Positions 59,885 to 64,000 of a DNA stretch of 64,000 nucleotides are shown one piece after another. Source of the DNA: Anaerocolumna sp047777345. GTDB lineage: Bacteria; Bacillota; Clostridia; Lachnospirales; Lachnospiraceae. Under the pieces are notes generated by a model. It was not told where the DNA came from, ran no database searches, and saw nothing but the letters and a program-made list of their open reading frames with translations. Position numbers and translations under genes: made by a program. Each line of letters opens with the position of its first letter. The stretch's first letter is position 1. The stretch spans positions 1 through 64,000 of the forward strand of contig JBKEEJ010000003.1 of assembly GCA_047777345.1 (NCBI GenBank), written 5' to 3'.

Positions 59885-61147
59885 CTATGAGGAAAGAAAA
59901 TCTTCAAAGGTTGCTTTTTGAATTTCTCCGGTCTCCGAATTTATAACCTGAATTAACAAAGGCGTTTCAAAATACAAAATACCGCCGTTTCTGTTTCTTT
60001 TTGAATAAGATATATACTCCTCTAAAGGTATATTGTCGTCATAACACAGTAATTCAATATTCAAATCCTGGCTCCGGAAATGATTGGCAAGTAAAACAGC
60101 GTTCTTAAGCAAATGTTTCTTATATAATATAAGGGTATTTTTTTCTTTTTGTCCTATTTCGATTTTTTGTCTGGACAAAGCAAGCAAAAGCTGGTCCACC
60201 ATAATCGCCAGTCCGATAGCCGGCGCATTTTTGCCAAATTGGCCGACCAGATTATCATAGCGGCCTCCGTTGGCAATGGTATCTCCGGTTCCGTAAGTGT
60301 AGGCACGAAAGATAATTCCCGTATAATAATTGTATTTGCTTAACATGCCAAGATCAAAGGTAATATATTTTTCCAGCCCGTAAGCAGTTAATATGGTATA
60401 TAACTCTTCCAGCCTTTCAATTGCTTTTAAAGCCCTGGGGTTTTTGGTAAGTTCCCTGGCCCTTTTTAACTTATCCACGGTGCCAAAAAGCTCCGGTAAG
60501 GTAAGAAAAACCGTTTTTAAATCAGCATTAATATTTTTGCTTGAAATAATTTCTTCCACACCGAACATATTTTTTTTCTCAATAAGGATACGCAGCTGAT
60601 TTTCTTCTTCCTCATCAAAGCCGGCTTCTTCAATTAATCCCCGGAAAAAATCAGCTTCTCCTATTTCTACCTGGAATTCCTTTAAACCGGCTTTAAGCAG
60701 ACATTCGACAATTAAAGCCAGCATTTCGGCATCCGCATCCGGTGTGGCATCATTGATTAACTCTGCCCCAAGCTGAGTGGATTCCTTTAATTTGCCCTGA
60801 TAACTGCTGTTATTAATAAAGGTACTCCCCATATAGCAAAGCCGGATGGGAAAGGTTTCTTCCTTGTAATACTTTGCAACACATCTGGCCACAGACGGCG
60901 TTATATCGGGTCTTAAGACTAAGGTATTGCCATCCCGGTCAAAGAATTTATACATATCTTTCGCATCCACTGTTCCACGTTCTTTGCTGAATATGTCAAA
61001 AAATTCGAAAGTAGGTGTCTGTATATCCTTAAAGCCGTGAAGTTCCATAACATGATGCAGCCGGTTCTGCAATTCAATTTTTCTTTCACATTCCGTGTTG
61101 TAAATATCTCTAACACCTTCCGGTGTATGCAACAGTTTCCCTATCAT
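59885..61147 (-). CDS. hisZ: ATP phosphoribosyltransferase regulatory subunit
   Basis: HisZ is a class II synthetase-like paralog (HisRS fold) that activates short HisG and carries the histidine response. The 420-residue protein has LHTPEGVRDIYNTECERK, motif 2-like LVLRPDITPSVARCVAKYY and TIANGGRYDNLVGQFG, without full catalytic motifs of a true HisRS. The start is one of three close ATGs (61147, 61153, 61159); 61147 has GAGGA upstream. It leads the operon, as is common in Clostridia. Confidence 0.93.
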   Translation of the reverse strand: MIGKLLHTPEGVRDIYNTECERKIELQNRLHHVMELHGFKDIQTPTFEFFDIFSKERGTVDAKDMYKFFDRDGNTLVLRPDITPSVARCVAKYYKEETFPIRLCYMGSTFINNSSYQGKLKESTQLGAELINDATPDADAEMLALIVECLLKAGLKEFQVEIGEADFFRGLIEEAGFDEEEENQLRILIEKKNMFGVEEIISSKNINADLKTVFLTLPELFGTVDKLKRARELTKNPRALKAIERLEELYTILTAYGLEKYITFDLGMLSKYNYYTGIIFRAYTYGTGDTIANGGRYDNLVGQFGKNAPAIGLAIMVDQLLLALSRQKIEIGQKEKNTLILYKKHLLKNAVLLANHFRSQDLNIELLCYDDNIPLEEYISYSKRNRNGGILYFETPLLIQVINSETGEIQKATFEDFLSS

Positions 61148-61320
61148 TTTCATCCTCATTTCCGCATCGATTTATAGCGTTTCATTATGAAACAGTCAGT
61201 AACCACATATTTTAAGCAAATATTTGTGGCCAAAATTATCATGGGCCTGATCATATGTAAACATGACTTATGTCACTTTACCGTAGTAACGTGATAATTC
61301 ATTATCATAACAGTGTATCC

Positions 61321-61349
61321 ATTATAGTACAATCAAAATTTCCTGTCAA
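61321..61349 (-). promoter_or_regulatory. Perfect-consensus promoter of the his operon
   Basis: On the minus strand TTGACA (61349-61344), 17 bases, TATAAT (61326-61321). The -35 hexamer overlaps the recU stop codon. The leader of about 165 bases holds short hairpins (GTTTCAT/ATGAAAC; CCAC..ATATTT/AAATAT..GTGG), but no T-box motif and no His-run leader peptide with a ribosome site. Confidence 0.88.
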
Positions 61350-61906
61350 CCGTCATTATCACCCGGATGTTGTTCTTCCCGGCTTGCTATGTCTTTGGCA
61401 ATGTTTTCAATATAGTGTATGATAATATGGTTCTTTACGGATATTTCATTTTCCATGTCCAGTTCATCGATGCGAAAACTTTTTCTTCCCCCATTTTTTG
61501 CTCTTTCCCAGAATTTATACAGCTGTTTAAACGGAAGGTAATAATACAGATTTCTTTTTGAATAATAAATCAACAGGAAAGCAATCCCTCCCTGTTCTTC
61601 AAAGTCTTTCATGAAATTAACCTGATGTTCGTGTACATTCTGCAAAGCAAAAGTATCCACTGCACATTCTTTTGCATCAAAGCAAACCGGTACTCCCTGA
61701 ACCACGCCGATATAATCGACGGTACTTTTTTCCTCAAAATAAGCTAAAGTAATGTGCCTGTTTGCCTTATCAATTTTAGTCGGCGTTATGGGTGTGGGAA
61801 TTTTTTGAATCAGAGCTAATTTCTTTTCCCTGTATTTTGCATTGGTAAGATTAATTAGTTCTTCCAAAGAGGAACCTCTTAGGCCTCTCGAATTCCATAA
61901 GGCCAT
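61346..61906 (-). CDS. recU: Holliday junction resolvase RecU
   Basis: RecU cuts four-way junctions in recombination repair. The 187-residue protein has the N-terminal signature RGLRGSSLEELINLTNAKYR, the IQKIPTPITP segment and the nuclease core STVDYIGVVQGVPVCFDAKE with the Asp/Glu/Lys residues. I start at ATG 61906, directly after AAAGGAGGG; a 14-residue upstream extension is dropped. Confidence 0.95.
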   Translation of the reverse strand: MALWNSRGLRGSSLEELINLTNAKYREKKLALIQKIPTPITPTKIDKANRHITLAYFEEKSTVDYIGVVQGVPVCFDAKECAVDTFALQNVHEHQVNFMKDFEEQGGIAFLLIYYSKRNLYYYLPFKQLYKFWERAKNGGRKSFRIDELDMENEISVKNHIIIHYIENIAKDIASREEQHPGDNDG

Positions 61907-61974
61907 ATTTTCCCTCCTTTCAAGACGGTATGGAAACCGGAAAATCAATGTGACAGGGATTAATTCCGGCAGTT

Positions 61975-62937
61975 TTAAAACAGTTCTTTTTGAATACGGG
62001 TAAAATAATCCGGCAATGGAGCCGTAAATACTTTACCGGATAAATATTCAAACTTGCCTGTAAGGTCCGGAAACCCTATCTGATAAGAATGAAGGAGCTG
62101 ATACTTTAGGCCAAAATCCTTTTTAAATTTCTGGTTTTCTTCTTTATTGCCGTACTTACTGTCTCCGATAACGGGATGTCCGATGCTGCTTAAATGGGCC
62201 CGTATCTGATGAGTTTTTCCGGTAATTAGCTTAACACAAAGTAACGTATAACGGGAATTATACTGTACCGGTTTGTATTCTGTCCGTATCGGCTCGCCAC
62301 CTTCCCTATTATCACCGGTTACGGACACTTTATTGGACTTTTCATCCTTTCTTAAATACCCGTTAATTTGCCTTCCTTCCTTAATCATTCCTTTTACAAT
62401 ACACAAATAATATTTGTCCAGTGTCCTTTCCCGAAACAGTTCCGAAAGGACCTGAAGGCCTGCCAGGGTTTTACCGGCGGCAACCAGGCCGCTGGTATTG
62501 CGGTCTAAACGATTGCAGATTCCGGGTTTGAAAGTGTTTAATTCTTCCTCCCTTATCTGATTGGTATTAAGCAGATAGGAGTGAATATGTTCAACTAAGG
62601 ATATGTCATCCTTACCGGCCTTTTGAGACAGCAAACCGGCCGGTTTATTTACCAGCAAAATATCAGCATCTTCATACACTACGGTAAAATCATATTTTAC
62701 TTCTACCTTCTTATAAGCTTCGCTGAAATTCTGAATGGTTTCATCCGATAAAAACAGCTTAATTTCATCATTTAACTGTGTCTTTTCCGAACCGCTTGCT
62801 TTTTTTCCGTTTAAAGTTATATTCTTTTTGCGAAGCATTTTGTAAATAAAGCTTTTTGGTGCTTTATTCAGATATTTCATCAGAAGCTTGTCCAAACGCT
62901 GACCGGCTTCATTCTTATCCACGGTTATTATTTTCAT
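61975..62937 (-). CDS. RluA family 23S rRNA/tRNA pseudouridine synthase
   Basis: This 320-residue protein has an S4 RNA-binding domain (AGQRLDKLLMKYLNKAP, KNITLNGKKASGSE) and a RluC/RluD-type catalytic core with the Asp in CNRLDRNTSGLVAAGKT (the usual HRLDRDTSG is here NRLDRNTSG). The end TGKTHQIRAHLSSIGHPVIGDSKYG is typical. I start at ATG 62937, after TGGAG, twelve codons inside the longest frame. The exact target uridine is unknown. Confidence 0.9.
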   Translation of the reverse strand: MKIITVDKNEAGQRLDKLLMKYLNKAPKSFIYKMLRKKNITLNGKKASGSEKTQLNDEIKLFLSDETIQNFSEAYKKVEVKYDFTVVYEDADILLVNKPAGLLSQKAGKDDISLVEHIHSYLLNTNQIREEELNTFKPGICNRLDRNTSGLVAAGKTLAGLQVLSELFRERTLDKYYLCIVKGMIKEGRQINGYLRKDEKSNKVSVTGDNREGGEPIRTEYKPVQYNSRYTLLCVKLITGKTHQIRAHLSSIGHPVIGDSKYGNKEENQKFKKDFGLKYQLLHSYQIGFPDLTGKFEYLSGKVFTAPLPDYFTRIQKELF

Positions 62938-63011
62938 AACTACTCCAGTCTGATTTCTTCGATAATTGTTCATGGAACCTGCCTGCCCAGGTTTGTTTTC
63001 AGTTTCATACT

Positions 63012-63665
63012 TTATAATATTTCTTCAAAGGATTCCACATAATAATCTGCCAGTTCTTTTTTTCTGTCAGTGTCCTTTTCGGAATAATCATCATAAACAG
63101 CGCATACCTTCATGCCCGCGTTTTTTCCTGCCATAATACCCTGAATCACGTCTTCAAAAACCAAACATTCTTCGCTTGTTACGCCCAAATCTTTCGCAAC
63201 CAGATGGTAAATATCCGGCGAAGGTTTTCCCTTTTCTACCTCACAGGAAGTCCGAATCGACATAAAGTAATCCCTTACCTGAAGTTTTTCTATAACAAGG
63301 TCCACCAGTTCCCTGGAATTACTGGTGGCAATTCCCGCCTTAATTCCCATTTCTTTTAAAAGTTTAAGGAACTTAGCGGCACCTTTTTTTAAGGGAACTT
63401 GATTTAAGTATTTGTCCCAGGCCATCCGGTTCCATTCTTCTTTTATTTCTTCCAAAGACTGACTAAGCCCAAAACGTTTTTTAAAATAGACGGCGGTTTC
63501 CGAAAAACTCATTCCTTCAATTTCTTCCTGTAAATCTTCCGGCAGCTCATATCCATACTTGGCAAGATATTCAATATCAATGTCTCTCCACATCCACATG
63601 GAATCCACTAAAGTTCCATCCAAATCAAAGATAACTGCCTTTACTCCCTTTAGCATTTCGTTCAT
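63012..63665 (-). CDS. HAD hydrolase, beta-phosphoglucomutase-like
   Basis: This 217-residue HAD enzyme has VIFDLDGTLVDSMWMW with Asp14 and Asp16, ATSNSRELV, the Lys in KGKPSPDIYHL and FEDVIQGIMAG. The four-helix cap follows motif I. It resembles beta-phosphoglucomutases or sugar/nucleotide phosphatases; the substrate is unknown. Its ATG overlaps the stop of the upstream pseudouridine synthase gene. Confidence 0.88.
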   Translation of the reverse strand: MNEMLKGVKAVIFDLDGTLVDSMWMWRDIDIEYLAKYGYELPEDLQEEIEGMSFSETAVYFKKRFGLSQSLEEIKEEWNRMAWDKYLNQVPLKKGAAKFLKLLKEMGIKAGIATSNSRELVDLVIEKLQVRDYFMSIRTSCEVEKGKPSPDIYHLVAKDLGVTSEECLVFEDVIQGIMAGKNAGMKVCAVYDDYSEKDTDRKKELADYYVESFEEIL

Positions 63666-64000
63666 GTTTCATCAATTCCTTTTAATATATTCAATTCTTC
63701 CTGTGTCAGTTTCCTGTATTCTCCTGTCGCCAGGGTTTCATCCAGTTTCAGATTCCCCATGCTAAGTCTTTTTAAATACAGCACTTCCTTTCCTACCGCT
63801 TTAAACATTCGCTTTATCTGGTGAAATTTTCCTTCATAAATGGTAACTAGCACTTCCGATTCTTCACCATTTTGCAAGATAACCAGCTGAGCCGGAAGAG
63901 TAATAAAATCTTCTTCCAGTTTCATTCCTTTTTTAAATGCAGCAATATCTTCCCCTGTAACTTTTCCCTGAATTCTGGCATAATAGGTTTTTGGCACATG
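63662..64000 (-). CDS. RsuA family 16S rRNA pseudouridine synthase, partial (C-terminal part)
   Basis: The frame reads in from the window edge and ends at 63662. The visible 111 or so residues, KTYYARIQGKVT, then VTIYEGKFHQIKRMFKAVGKEVLYLKRLSMG and LTQEELNIL, match the C-terminal half of RsuA/RluB-type synthases. The N-terminal S4 domain and catalytic Asp lie beyond the window. ATG/TGA overlap with the HAD gene implies coupling. Confidence 0.9.
   Translation of the reverse strand, partial: HVPKTYYARIQGKVTGEDIAAFKKGMKLEEDFITLPAQLVILQNGEESEVLVTIYEGKFHQIKRMFKAVGKEVLYLKRLSMGNLKLDETLATGEYRKLTQEELNILKGIDET

Noticed and set aside
61147..61320. Histidine leader peptide or T-box in the his leader
   Set aside because: Short frames contain only one or two His codons and no ribosome site, and no T-box motif occurs.
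1..64000. CRISPR arrays, tRNA and rRNA genes
   Set aside because: No regularly spaced repeats and no tRNA T-loop or rRNA sequence was seen on reading both strands.

Overview
The window is a chromosomal segment of a low-GC, endospore-forming Clostridia, most likely a member of the Lachnospiraceae. The grounds are strong AGGAGG-type ribosome sites, AT-rich intergenic DNA, dipicolinate synthase (dpaAB), a SpoIIIE-type translocase with its tepA-ylzJ neighbours, short HisG with HisZ, an archaeal-type AspRS, and the gene complement as a whole. Placement is by inference from gene content; no rRNA gene is present.

Layout: 1-11.8 kb carries central metabolism: folD, an aconitase-superfamily hydratase, a sugar epimerase, uxaC, a ferredoxin, pyrBI, an Fe/Mn superoxide dismutase, fhs and a phosphatase. 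12-15.6 kb holds an archaeal-type aspartyl-tRNA synthetase with a long structured leader, followed upstream by an intact ISLre2 element. 15.6-24.5 kb holds two RimK-like ATP-grasp enzymes, spoIIIE-ylzJ-tepA, a frameshifted glycerol-1-phosphate dehydrogenase and an M16 protease. 25-31 kb holds csbD, modABC and pnp. 31-36.5 kb is an accessory island (a flavoprotein, then a cassette of exported proteins with an IS-associated partial duplication) inserted between pnp and rpsO. 37-46.6 kb holds dpaAB, a J-domain protein, a Crh-like HPr, a GGDEF protein, an Fe-S aldo/keto reductase, a merR gene split by an ISL3 element, and a MocR regulator. 46.8-55.7 kb is the classical rimP-nusA-ylxR-ylxQ-infB-rbfA-nrnA-truB-ribF cluster. 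55.9-61.3 kb is the hisZGDB-hisIE operon, followed by recU, two pseudouridine synthases and a HAD phosphatase. The backbone order (nusA cluster, ribF, dpaAB, rpsO, pnp, M16 protease, tepA-ylzJ-spoIIIE) resembles that known in Bacillus subtilis, so the extra genes stand out as insertions.

The most interesting signal is in the 440-base leader of the aspartyl-tRNA synthetase gene. It has a consensus promoter, a 15-codon leader peptide ending Asp-Asp-Asp-Ile, and five complementary RNA arms that form mutually exclusive hairpins ending in a strong terminator with nine U. Read together they look like a ribosome-stalling attenuator that senses charged tRNA-Asp, in a bacterial group where T-boxes usually do this work. 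Three genes (hisIE, glycerol-1-phosphate dehydrogenase, GGDEF protein) each carry one apparent single-base indel in or next to a short homopolymer, so sequencing or assembly error must be considered alongside real decay.
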